A stretch of DNA of 64,000 nt from positions 312,501-376,500 of the forward strand of contig NZ_FJVE01000006.1 in the NCBI RefSeq assembly GCF_900078195.1, in the 5' to 3' direction. Positions 17,793 through 24,492 of this stretch are shown here, one piece after another. A program made the position numbers and the translations under genes. Positions within the stretch are counted from its first letter, which is position 1. The number at the start of each line of letters is the position of its first letter. Under the pieces are notes generated by a model. It searched no databases. It worked only from the letters and a program-made list of their open reading frames with translations, and was not told where the DNA came from. This DNA comes from Clostridium sp. Marseille-P299. GTDB lineage: Bacteria > Bacillota > Clostridia > Lachnospirales > Lachnospiraceae.

Positions 17793-17974
17793 TATGCAGG
17801 TGAACGGTGAAAGAATGATGAACAGAAGCTTTAATTACTGGCTATCGAAGCATTTTAGAGATATCAGAATCACCTACAAGAGCAGCCATTGCATCTGAAG
17901 AAACTTTGCCAATCGGTTATTCCCAAAAGAAATGTCTTTGACGGAAATTAGTGAATATCTTGGTCATGAGGATA
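17793..17974 (+). pseudogene. Tyrosine integrase C-terminal fragment with in-frame stop
   Basis: It is homologous to the end of the intact integrase at 22140-22320: NGERMMNRSFNYWLSK, YKSSHCI, a TGA stop where the intact gene has CGA (Arg of the His-x-x-Arg box), then FANRL and LTEISEYLGHED. The catalytic tyrosine segment is gone. It sits about 95 bp from the attachment copy at 18068, as the intact gene does from its own. Confidence 0.82.
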
Positions 17975-18067
17975 ACCTTTTTGGCGTCAGACAGTGCTGC
18001 ACAGATTATTTTTAGAAATAAAAAAAAAGGAAAGCTTGATTTTACTAGCTTTCCTACCTTCTCAATG

Positions 18068-18089
18068 AAGCACGAGACGGGATTCGAAC
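18068..18089. repeat. Attachment-site copy (tRNA-Gly 3' end), shared junction
   Basis: Identical 22-bp core to 17053-17074 and 22500-22521. It is the junction between the intact element and the remnant. Confidence 0.85.
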
Positions 18090-18147
18090 AAATCCCCGCA
18101 CACACAAATACTGATAAATAGGAGGTTTGCGGCTTCTGTTATTTATC

Positions 18148-18168
18148 TGCACACATACTTGCACACAT
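18148..18168. repeat. Paired TGCACACAT direct repeats, likely integrase arm site
   Basis: Two copies 3 bp apart inside the left end of the intact element, followed by a GATGTGTGC stretch. Confidence 0.55.
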
Positions 18169-18440
18169 CAGATGTGTGCTTTTTTCTTGAGTTTTATTTA
18201 GCTTAATTCGCATTAGTGTAAGATTGTAAATTAAGTACTTTTTCTTAATTCAGATATTATAAGGAATATTGGTAAAAGAAATAATACTCCCCATATTATC
18301 CAAGCTAATAAATCAAATCATGTAGTTCTACATAGAGTTGATTAAATAATTTATTTTGTTCAACCCATAATCCTATTCGCAATTGTAAACTAATACAAGG
18401 CAACTCACCACTACAAATTGGAATTTGCCGCCATCAATTC
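18169..18440. other. Non-coding gap inside the element
   Basis: On the minus strand a short open stretch encodes a hydrophobic tail (LAWIIWGVLFLLPIFLIISE) with no start, possibly the remnant of a membrane-protein gene. Nothing else is clear. Confidence 0.3.
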
Positions 18441-18857
18441 TTATACCAAACTCTCTTCATCCGCTGGACGATGCTGTGGCAACGTAATATACCATCGCAC
18501 CCCAAATTTATCCATTACAACAGTTGCTAATGGACTCCAAGGAAATGAACAAATATTTGTTATCATTTTACCTTCCTCTTTCAAAATTGAATAAATGCGA
18601 TAAAACTCATCTTCTGACATAACGGTATAACCCATCTCAACAGGATTATCGTACGACAAGCTCATCCCATTGGGGAGATTAGTATCATTTGCTTCCGCAA
18701 CAGCGAGAAAAGGGGCACCATCCTTCAGCAATTCCGAATGAAAGTAATTTCCATCTTCATTTAGCACATGATACCCTAGTTCAAGTCCAAATGTATTACA
18801 ATATAAATCAACAGCTTCTTTACTATTTTTTGCGTAAATACCTATTCCAAGACTCAT
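18441..18857 (-). CDS. VOC (glyoxalase/bleomycin-resistance fold) protein, PhnB-like
   Basis: A 138-residue protein of the vicinal-oxygen-chelate fold, of the PhnB-like group: SKEAVDLYCNTFGLELGYHV near the start, the central PVEMGYTVMSEDEFYRIYSILKEEG repeat, then PWSPLATVVMDKFGVRWYI at the end. Members bind a metal and a small molecule. Some detoxify antibiotics but many have no known role. It lies inside the integrative element, downstream of an acetyltransferase, as cargo. The ATG at 18857 follows GGAGAAG. Confidence 0.85.
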   Translation of the reverse strand: MSLGIGIYAKNSKEAVDLYCNTFGLELGYHVLNEDGNYFHSELLKDGAPFLAVAEANDTNLPNGMSLSYDNPVEMGYTVMSEDEFYRIYSILKEEGKMITNICSFPWSPLATVVMDKFGVRWYITLPQHRPADEESLV

Positions 18858-18924
18858 AATTCATCTTCTCCTAACTTAAAACACAACTTCTAATTTGTCT
18901 GCATCTCTGTAAATTGGAATTTGT

Positions 18925-19458
18925 CTACTTTACCTTAAATCGATAGAACTTTCCAACGGTATGAATTTCTCCACCATTACATTCATAAGGTACTTCCTTT
19001 TCAAATGAAAATCCTAACATTGTAATAACCTTTCCAGAGGCAGGATTTTCTTTGGCATGTACTGCAATACATTCCGTCATCCCCAATTCATTTATCGCAT
19101 AATTCATAACTTTTTTCATTGCTTCTGAAATATAACCTTTCCCCCAATATTTCTTCCCAAGATTATATGAAATGTCCCAATTGTTTTCATCATCATTAAA
19201 AAAGACAAGACATGTTCCGATAATCTCCAGCGTTTCTTTTAATACAATAATCCAGCGTTTCCATTGATTGTTGTCAATTTGATTAAGTTCATAATTTACA
19301 AATTTCTTTGCTTTCTCAATATCCGAACTTGCTTTCCAGCACATATATCTTGAAACATCTTCATCTTGCATCCAACAATCAAAAATCAATTTTACATCAT
19401 CAATTAGAACCTCCCTTAAAAGGAGTCTCTCTGTTTCTATCCTTGGTGTTCTCAACAT
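18925..19458 (-). CDS. GNAT family N-acetyltransferase (RimJ/RimL-like), element cargo
   Basis: A 177-residue acetyltransferase: IETERLLLREVLIDDVKLIF at the start, then the acetyl-CoA binding stretch ISYNLGKKYWGKGYISEAMK (about residues 94-113) and HAKENPASGKVITMLGF at the end. The RimJ/RimL-like class usually acetylates protein N termini or small amines; the target here is unknown. The start is the ATG at 19458, 6 bp after GGAGG; the ATT three bases upstream is not a credible start. Its strong promoter is at 19560-19588, and the VOC gene may be cotranscribed. Confidence 0.87.
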   Translation of the reverse strand: MLRTPRIETERLLLREVLIDDVKLIFDCWMQDEDVSRYMCWKASSDIEKAKKFVNYELNQIDNNQWKRWIIVLKETLEIIGTCLVFFNDDENNWDISYNLGKKYWGKGYISEAMKKVMNYAINELGMTECIAVHAKENPASGKVITMLGFSFEKEVPYECNGGEIHTVGKFYRFKVK

Positions 19459-19559
19459 CAATCACCTCCACAAATTCAAATTTATTACTGCAGTATTGCA
19501 AAATCTTTAATTTAAAATTGGAAGATACAGAGAATTAAATCAATATGCAACTTACCAAT

Positions 19560-19588
19560 ATTATACATTTCAAAATAAAGGAAGTCAA
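19560..19588 (-). promoter_or_regulatory. Sigma-A promoter of the element cargo genes
   Basis: Minus strand TTGACT (19583-19588), 17-bp spacer, TATAAT (19560-19565). Close in sequence to the promoters at 13842 and 17730. Confidence 0.82.
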
Positions 19589-19807
19589 TCACACTCTGAA
19601 AGTGTAATACTACACTTTCCCGAAGTGTACACTTCTTCACATGACATGATAACGGTTACTCGTTATATCTTCGAGTAAACGGTTATCTTTTTTGTTTTTT
19701 CAGATATCGCTATTCAGATAATGGCATATTAGGTTTGTATTTATCATGAAAGGAGTAAACAAAACAAACTAAAATTTAAAAATTAACAAACAAATGAAAC
19801 AACAGAC

Positions 19808-20113
19808 TGAAAACAAATTTTATTTTTGTTTTCGTAAGGTGCTATCAGTTTACTGGTAAAACCTTATAGCTGGTAAGTCAGCTGCCTGTAAGAAAAAAAA
19901 GAAGAGAGAACGAAGTTCTCTTGACTCAAGACGTATCTGTAGTTGAATTTTATTGAACAAACCACTGTTTTTGAGATTGTAGACCATTAAAAATCACTCC
20001 GTTAATAATGGTCAGGCTGGATACCCTTCGACTGTATCCTTAGGAGTAATAATCACTATGCCCTGTGATTTAAATAAATTGGGCGTGCTCAGCTTTAACT
20101 TATAAATACAATC
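19808..20113 (+). ncRNA. Candidate structured RNA upstream of the tyrosine recombinase
   Basis: About 300 bases without a gene contain a chain of perfect stems: 19808-19832 (9 bp, GAAAACAAA / TTTGTTTTC), 19905-19921 (7 bp, GAA loop), 19982-20013 (8 bp, GACCATTA / TAATGGTC), 20019-20039 (6 bp) and 20051-20070 (6 bp). Two loops can pair outside their stems: ATGCCC (20058-20063) with GGGCGT (20081-20086), and ACTCC (19996-20000) with GGAGT (20043-20047). It ends just before the recombinase ribosome site, so it could be a cis-acting leader or a separate RNA of the element. It matches no RNA family I recognise. Confidence 0.5.
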
Positions 20114-20129
20114 AAAGGACGTGGTAAAA

Positions 20130-21047
20130 ATGGCTCGTAACAGAGAAAAGAAACACCAATCATTGGTTCATCAGGTGGAGATGAAATTAAAATCAAAAAT
20201 GGCAATTGGTCATTCGAAATATGATGACCAGAGGGCAGAACGTACACTATTGAAAGAAAAGCGGAAAAAGGATTCTAAGGCAATGTTAAGTTATCAAGAA
20301 CGTATTACCATACATAAGATTTATACTTGGAGTACCTTTCAGGATTATCAGAAACATGCCTGTTACTTTGTTAAATGGTGCAAGGAACGTTATGGATGCA
20401 GGATGCTTTCCGAGTGCAGGCAGTATGTAGATGAATGGCTTAAGGAAAGGGCTGTGCTGGCTCCTCATTCTCAGAAGCTGGAAGCATGTGCACTAGCGAA
20501 GGTTTTTGACTGTACGACAGAGGATTTTATTAAAACAGCAGTACGACATAGGTCTGGTATTACAAGAAGTCGGAAAGCTGCAAAACGTGATAAGAATTTC
20601 TCTGAAACTAAGAACAGGGAATTCATAGAATTCTGTAAAGCCACCGGATTACGTAAAAAAGAATTGAAATGTTTAAGGGGAACACAATTAGTCTTTAAGA
20701 ACGGAATTTATTACATAGCTGTTACCAGTGGAGCAAAAGGTGGCAGATACCGTGAATCCCCTATCATTTCAAATGTTGATGCAATTGTAAATCGAATGAA
20801 GGAAGCCGGAAACGGTAAAGTATGGACATATGTTCCTGATATGGATGTTCATTCTTATCGTAGCGATTATTGTACCGAAATCTATACTACATTAGCAAGA
20901 CCGCTAGAAAAGATACCGCGGAACGAACGCTATCATTGCAGAAGTGACCTAAAAGGCATTTGCTATGATAAGCGTGCTATGCTAATCGCTAGCAGGTGCC
21001 TTGGCCATAACCGAATTAATATCATTGCAGAACATTACATCCGCTAA
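20130..21047 (+). CDS. Tyrosine recombinase of unusual type
   Basis: A 305-residue protein with the full tyrosine-recombinase residue set in its C-terminal half: Arg in ATGLRKKELKCLRG, Lys in TSGAKGGRYRESP, His-x-x-Arg in DVHSYRSDY, His in CLGHNRINIIAEHYI, and the tyrosine three residues from the end. The N-terminal half is basic (about residues 1-50) followed by a SAM-like core-binding region (YTWSTFQDYQKHACYFVKWC). It is poorly related to the integrase downstream. It could resolve, invert or help excise DNA. I start at the ATG at 20130 (AAAGGA 10 bp upstream), not the GTG at 20121. A GC-rich terminator follows. Confidence 0.82.
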   Translation: MARNREKKHQSLVHQVEMKLKSKMAIGHSKYDDQRAERTLLKEKRKKDSKAMLSYQERITIHKIYTWSTFQDYQKHACYFVKWCKERYGCRMLSECRQYVDEWLKERAVLAPHSQKLEACALAKVFDCTTEDFIKTAVRHRSGITRSRKAAKRDKNFSETKNREFIEFCKATGLRKKELKCLRGTQLVFKNGIYYIAVTSGAKGGRYRESPIISNVDAIVNRMKEAGNGKVWTYVPDMDVHSYRSDYCTEIYTTLARPLEKIPRNERYHCRSDLKGICYDKRAMLIASRCLGHNRINIIAEHYIR

Positions 21048-21051
21048 CTCT

Positions 21052-21076
21052 TATGCCCGCAGGATCTGCGGGCATA
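21052..21076 (+). terminator. Rho-independent terminator after the first recombinase
   Basis: An 11-bp GC-rich stem (TATGCCCGCAG / CTGCGGGCATA) with a 3-base loop begins just past the stop; the T-tract is imperfect (TTGTTG). Confidence 0.65.
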
Positions 21077-21169
21077 TTGTTGTAAAAAAGCTTCGTTTTT
21101 AAACTCTCCTATCATATTGTTCTATGAAACACGAAACAAAGTGTTAAAAAACAATTAACAGGAGGTCAC

Positions 21170-22393
21170 ATGATTATGCTTGATGCATTATCTATCTTGC
21201 AGGAAGCTTATGAATGTGGTATCTTGGATGCAACAGAAGTCGCAATAAAAATAAATATGACCAAAGAAAACTTTGTAAAAAAGCGTCATCCATATTCCAT
21301 AAGCTCCAGAAAGGATGGACGCTTCATAACCACCGTAAGGAAAGAAGACGAAGAAAGACAGCAGATAGCCGCACCATCATATGTAGAACTGATTAGTAAG
21401 CTTTACGATTATTACAATGACCGCAAAAGTGATTATACTATCAGCGATTTATATGAGATGTGGATAGAAAAGCGAGGAAAGCAGTCTGTAGAAGGTACTA
21501 TCGATATTAAGACTGTCAAACGGGATGAACAGCACTGGCGTAAGTATTACGCCGGAAGCAAGCTTGTCACAATTCCCTTAAGGAAAATAACCACCAGAAT
21601 GCTGAATGATTTTCTGAATGATTCCATTACCACATTTAAGTTTTCCCGTAAGGAATTCAACAACATGAAAACTATCTTAAATGCAGTCTTTCAGATAGCA
21701 ATGGATAAGGAGATTCTATCGGTAAATCCACTTCTCAATTCGCATACGGACGTAAAGTTCCGCTCCATTCAAAAGAAAAAGGATGGTTCTAGGCTCTATC
21801 TGGAAAAAGAAATGGAAATCCTTGAAGACTTTCTCTATCAGCAAGGAACCATTGAAGCCTATACGATTTTAATGGATTTCCAAATCGGAACAAGGATAGG
21901 TGAACTGGTTGTTCTGCAAAAGGAAGATATGCTTGATGGTGAAGTCTATATTCACAAGATGGAAATTGTCGATGAGGAAAGAGTAGACGGAGTATATATC
22001 CGCAAAGGCTATAAAGTTGTGGAATATGTGAAACATGATATTTCCTCTGGCTATCGGACTGTTCCTTTAACAAAAAAGGCAAAAAAGATTCTGGAAGAAG
22101 TAAAAAAGCTCTCACCTGACAGTGAATATCTTTTCACGCAGTCAAATGGTGAAAGAATGACGAGCAGAAGCTTTAACTATTGGTTGGAGAAGTATTGTAG
22201 AGATGCTGGAATAACGTTTAAGAGCAGTCATTGTATCCGAAGAACCTTTGCTAGCAGGTTGTATGCAGAGGGCATGCCTTTAGAGGAAATCAGTGTGTAT
22301 ATGGGTCATGAAGATACTGATACAACGAAAGGTTATATCTACAATTACAACGAAATCGAAAAGAATCGTGCCTATATGGACAAAGCATTATAG
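21170..22393 (+). CDS. Tyrosine site-specific integrase of the tRNA-Gly element
   Basis: A 407-residue phage/ICE-type integrase. There is an N-terminal arm-binding region (about 1-70), a core-binding SAM-like domain (about 75-180; TISDLYEMWIEKRG), and a catalytic domain with Arg in QIGTRIGELVVL, His-x-x-Arg in SSHCIRRTFASRL, His in YMGHEDTDTTKG, and Tyr in the following IYNYN stretch. It should integrate and excise the element at the tRNA-Gly 3' end, which lies about 110 bp downstream. A GGAGG site is 4 bp before the ATG. No excisionase is recognisable next to it. The remnant at 17793 is a diverged second copy. Confidence 0.93.
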   Translation: MIMLDALSILQEAYECGILDATEVAIKINMTKENFVKKRHPYSISSRKDGRFITTVRKEDEERQQIAAPSYVELISKLYDYYNDRKSDYTISDLYEMWIEKRGKQSVEGTIDIKTVKRDEQHWRKYYAGSKLVTIPLRKITTRMLNDFLNDSITTFKFSRKEFNNMKTILNAVFQIAMDKEILSVNPLLNSHTDVKFRSIQKKKDGSRLYLEKEMEILEDFLYQQGTIEAYTILMDFQIGTRIGELVVLQKEDMLDGEVYIHKMEIVDEERVDGVYIRKGYKVVEYVKHDISSGYRTVPLTKKAKKILEEVKKLSPDSEYLFTQSNGERMTSRSFNYWLEKYCRDAGITFKSSHCIRRTFASRLYAEGMPLEEISVYMGHEDTDTTKGYIYNYNEIEKNRAYMDKAL

Positions 22394-22417
22394 CGATTCG
22401 AGTACGTAAAAGGATGT

Positions 22418-22437
22418 TGCACACATCCTGCACACAT
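22418..22437. repeat. Paired TGCACACAT direct repeats, likely integrase arm site
   Basis: Two copies 2 bp apart between the integrase stop and the tRNA, matching the pairs at the other element ends. Confidence 0.55.
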
Positions 22438-22458
22438 GATTTCTAGACACAAAAAAAC

Positions 22459-22495
22459 AGGAAAGCCTGAATTTACTAGCTTTCCTGCCATTTTT
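22459..22495 (+). terminator. Rho-independent terminator of the integrase
   Basis: CAGGAAAGC / GCTTTCCTG stem followed by CCATTTTTC. A diverged copy lies at 18028-18056 next to the remnant integrase. Confidence 0.85.
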
Positions 22496-22499
22496 CATT

Positions 22500-22521
22500 A
22501 AGCACGAGACGGGATTCGAAC
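22500..22521. repeat. Attachment-site copy within the tRNA-Gly gene
   Basis: The resident copy of the 22-bp core: the 3' acceptor and T-arm end of the tRNA. Confidence 0.85.
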
Positions 22522-22572
22522 CCGCGACCCTCGCCTTGGCAAGGCGATACTCCACCACTGAGCCACTCGTGC
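22501..22572 (-). tRNA. tRNA-Gly (anticodon GCC)
   Basis: 72 nt. The 7-bp acceptor stem GCACGAG / CTCGTGC, the D-arm (GCTCAGTGGTGGAGT), the anticodon loop CTTGCCAAG with GCC, and the T-arm (CGGGTTCGAATCCCG) are all intact. The CCA is not encoded and the discriminator base is U. Its 3' end is the integration target of the element on its left. Confidence 0.97.
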
Positions 22573-22833
22573 ATATTAAGTTGTTTCAATTCGTTTCGCT
22601 TAACGCAAGATATAATATACATTATGAAACTTGTTTTGTCAATACTTTTTTAAATTTATTTTTCATTTTTTTATTTCATCTTCTAACTTTGAAAAACCTA
22701 TGACTGGAATCAATATATGCATACTATATTTCTTTCTCAAAACATACATACTATTCTAATTATTACAAATAATAACCCCCGTAAGCATTTCTACTCTTTA
22801 TATCAAAACAAAACATATCATGGAGGTATTATT
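22573..22833. other. Upstream region of the small gene and the tRNA
   Basis: AT-rich sequence that should hold the tRNA promoter and that of the small gene at 22834. No further feature can be supported. Confidence 0.4.
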
Positions 22834-22989
22834 ATGTCTTATGTTGCTCCTGAAATTAGAGATCGTTTTGAATCTCTATCACCAGCCTTGAAAAATATTA
22901 TCTTAGAAAAGAATGTACAGCTAAATACAATTCATGATCTAATTCGAGTTCTTGAAGAAATTGTCTCTGAAGCAGAAAATGAAAATTAA
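22834..22989 (+). CDS. Small acidic protein of unknown function
   Basis: A 51-residue helical protein (SYVAPEIRDRFESLSPALKN, then HDLIRVLEEIVSEAENEN) with no Cys, signal or membrane helix. A perfect GGAGG site lies 7 bp before the ATG at 22834, and a 20-bp perfect hairpin terminator follows. Both support a real gene; the longer frame starting at 22717 does not have a ribosome site. Function is unknown. Confidence 0.7.
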   Translation: MSYVAPEIRDRFESLSPALKNIILEKNVQLNTIHDLIRVLEEIVSEAENEN

Positions 22990-22991
22990 TC

Positions 22992-23047
22992 GCTTTGCTC
23001 TTTTAATCCAAATCCTTTTTAGGAGCATTGGATTAAAAGAGCAAAGC
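22992..23047. terminator. Long perfect hairpin, bidirectional terminator
   Basis: A 20-bp perfect inverted repeat (22992-23011 with 23028-23047) and a 16-base loop stand between the convergent small gene and murI. Confidence 0.85.
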
Positions 23048-23097
23048 ATTTTAAATTTTATATATATGATTTAATCTTATAGACTTTCTTCTTAAAA

Positions 23098-23883
23098 TTA
23101 GTTATCTAATAACATAAAGGAACGCTCCACAAGTTCAATATTACCGCTTGAATTATGAATAGTTACATCTCCGATATCTTCTTGTTTATTCAATAAATCT
23201 TTTTCTTGTAATCTTCTTTGTAACTCTTTTGCAGTTCCTAGGCTTCCATCTATAATCTCTGTTTTAGGACCTATTACTTTAGTAATAGCCTCTTTTACAA
23301 ATGGATAATGTGTACAACCAAGTACAATCGCATCAATTCCCATATCTTTATATGGTCCTAATTTTTCATTTAAATATTGATGCAACTCTTCACTATCTAA
23401 CTCTCCTCTTTCCACAAATTCCATTAATCCAGGACAAGGAAGAGGGATGATTTCTGCTTCATCTTTATGTGACATCATTAAATTATGAAATTTTTCTTCT
23501 TGTAAGGTCATAGTCGTTGCCATAATAATAATTTTTCCGCCTGGATAGGATGTAACTGCTGGTTTTAATGCTGGCTCCACTCCTATGATTGGTATGTCAC
23601 TGTATTTTTCCCGCACGGCAGTGATTGCTGCACTTGTTGCAGTATTGCAAGCTACTACAATTGCCTTTACACCTTGATTTAATAAAAATTCTACATTATG
23701 CATCGTCAAAGCTTTCACTTCTTCTACTGTCTTCATTCCATAAGGAGCATTCTTAGAATCTCCATAATATTCATAATTTTCATTTGGTAAAAGCTTGATA
23801 GTTTCTTTTAAAATGCTTATTCCTCCCAAGCCTGAATCTATAAATCCTATTGACTTTTCACTGTGATCCATCTTTTTACCCAT
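23098..23883 (-). CDS. murI: Glutamate racemase
   Basis: Converts L-glutamate to D-glutamate for peptidoglycan, without cofactor. The 261 residues carry the two catalytic cysteines, Cys79 in VVACNTATSAA and Cys190 in VLGCTHYPF, plus the N-terminal FIDSGLGG loop and the YYGDSKNAPYG stretch. The length is typical (about 265). The ATG at 23883 follows a GAGG site. It is a single gene facing the small gene at 22834. Confidence 0.96.
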   Translation of the reverse strand: MGKKMDHSEKSIGFIDSGLGGISILKETIKLLPNENYEYYGDSKNAPYGMKTVEEVKALTMHNVEFLLNQGVKAIVVACNTATSAAITAVREKYSDIPIIGVEPALKPAVTSYPGGKIIIMATTMTLQEEKFHNLMMSHKDEAEIIPLPCPGLMEFVERGELDSEELHQYLNEKLGPYKDMGIDAIVLGCTHYPFVKEAITKVIGPKTEIIDGSLGTAKELQRRLQEKDLLNKQEDIGDVTIHNSSGNIELVERSFMLLDN

Positions 23884-24216
23884 TGCATATTACCTCGATT
23901 TCGATGTAATTCTGCCATAAATAAAAGGTTGAAAGAATTATTTATGGCAGCCCTTTCTAAATTTATATTTTCTTTCAATCTTCTCAATCAATTTTTAACT
24001 CATTACTTCTAGAATACACAATTTAATAAAAAAATACAACCCATTCCTAATACGTAATTTTTAATCTAACTTGCATGATTATTCGTTCGTAATAATATAA
24101 TGAAGTAATGAAATCACATGTATTAATATATTCGAGTTTATTTCATAAGTTTAATCTAAATTTTTTCATCAATACAATATTAAACAATAAATATATAAAA
24201 ACATATGGAGGTTACC
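23884..24216. other. Divergent intergenic region with a hairpin
   Basis: A 12-bp perfect inverted repeat (CTGCCATAAATA / TATTTATGGCAG, 23912-23923 and 23939-23950) sits in the leader side of murI with no T-tract. It resembles terminator stems elsewhere in the window and may be a relic of a lost gene or a leader hairpin. Confidence 0.45.
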
Positions 24217-24384
24217 ATGGGCATTTTATCAAAACTATTTTTAAAACCAAAACAAGTTACCGTACAGAGCACCAATAATAATCGTCAAAATGTTGATAGT
24301 AATAATTATTGGGCCTGCAAAAAATGCGGTACACATAATTCCAATTCTTCATTAAGTTGTAAAGATTGTGGTACATACAAATAA
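24217..24384 (+). CDS. Small zinc-ribbon protein
   Basis: A 55-residue protein. After a basic, hydrophobic start (MGILSKLFLKPKQV) and a polar Asn-rich linker comes a zinc ribbon formed by two Cys pairs, WACKKCG and LSCKDCG, 18 residues apart. Such RanBP2-like or rubredoxin-like knuckles bind zinc. A GGAGG site precedes the ATG at 24217, and a long hairpin follows 6 bp after the stop. Function is unknown. Confidence 0.78.
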   Translation: MGILSKLFLKPKQVTVQSTNNNRQNVDSNNYWACKKCGTHNSNSSLSCKDCGTYK

Positions 24385-24390
24385 TGAAAA

Positions 24391-24485
24391 AGGCAGACGC
24401 AATTAATAATTTTCTATGAGCACTCTATGTTTTCCATCATCAAAAACATAAAACACTCATAGAAAAATCTATATTGCGACTGCCT
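24391..24485. terminator. 95-nt interrupted hairpin between convergent genes
   Basis: Outer stem AGGCAG-A-CGCAAT with ATTGCG-A-CTGCCT, middle stem TTTTCTATGAG / CTCATAGAAAA, and inner stem TATGTTTT / AAAACATA. It ends the small zinc-ribbon gene and the exonuclease gene from opposite sides. Confidence 0.78.
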
Positions 24486-24492
24486 CTATTTT

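Larger units (their letters stand above)
17053..18089. mobile_element. Remnant of an integrative element at tRNA-Gly
   Basis: The segment lies between two 22-bp copies of the tRNA-Gly 3' end. It contains a truncated integrase end next to the right copy, the same roughly 100-bp element end next to the left copy, and one membrane-protein gene. It looks like an old sister of the element at 18068-22521 with an internal deletion. Confidence 0.7.
18068..22521. mobile_element. Integrative element inserted at the 3' end of tRNA-Gly(GCC)
   Basis: A 4.4 kb element bounded by 22-bp copies of the tRNA 3' end, with the integrase next to the intact tRNA, the usual layout of tRNA-targeting integrative elements. 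It carries two tyrosine recombinases, a structured non-coding region, a VOC protein and an acetyltransferase. No replication, transfer or phage structural genes are visible, so movement would depend on help or the element is reduced. Confidence 0.78.

Noticed and set aside
17917..18105. Minus-strand 62-codon frame over the integrase stump
   Set aside because: Antisense to the recognised integrase remnant and crossing the attachment core; no homology seen.
14019..19483. Integron cassette array
   Set aside because: The short palindromes lack attC structure and there is no IntI-type integrase; the integrases present are of tRNA-element type.
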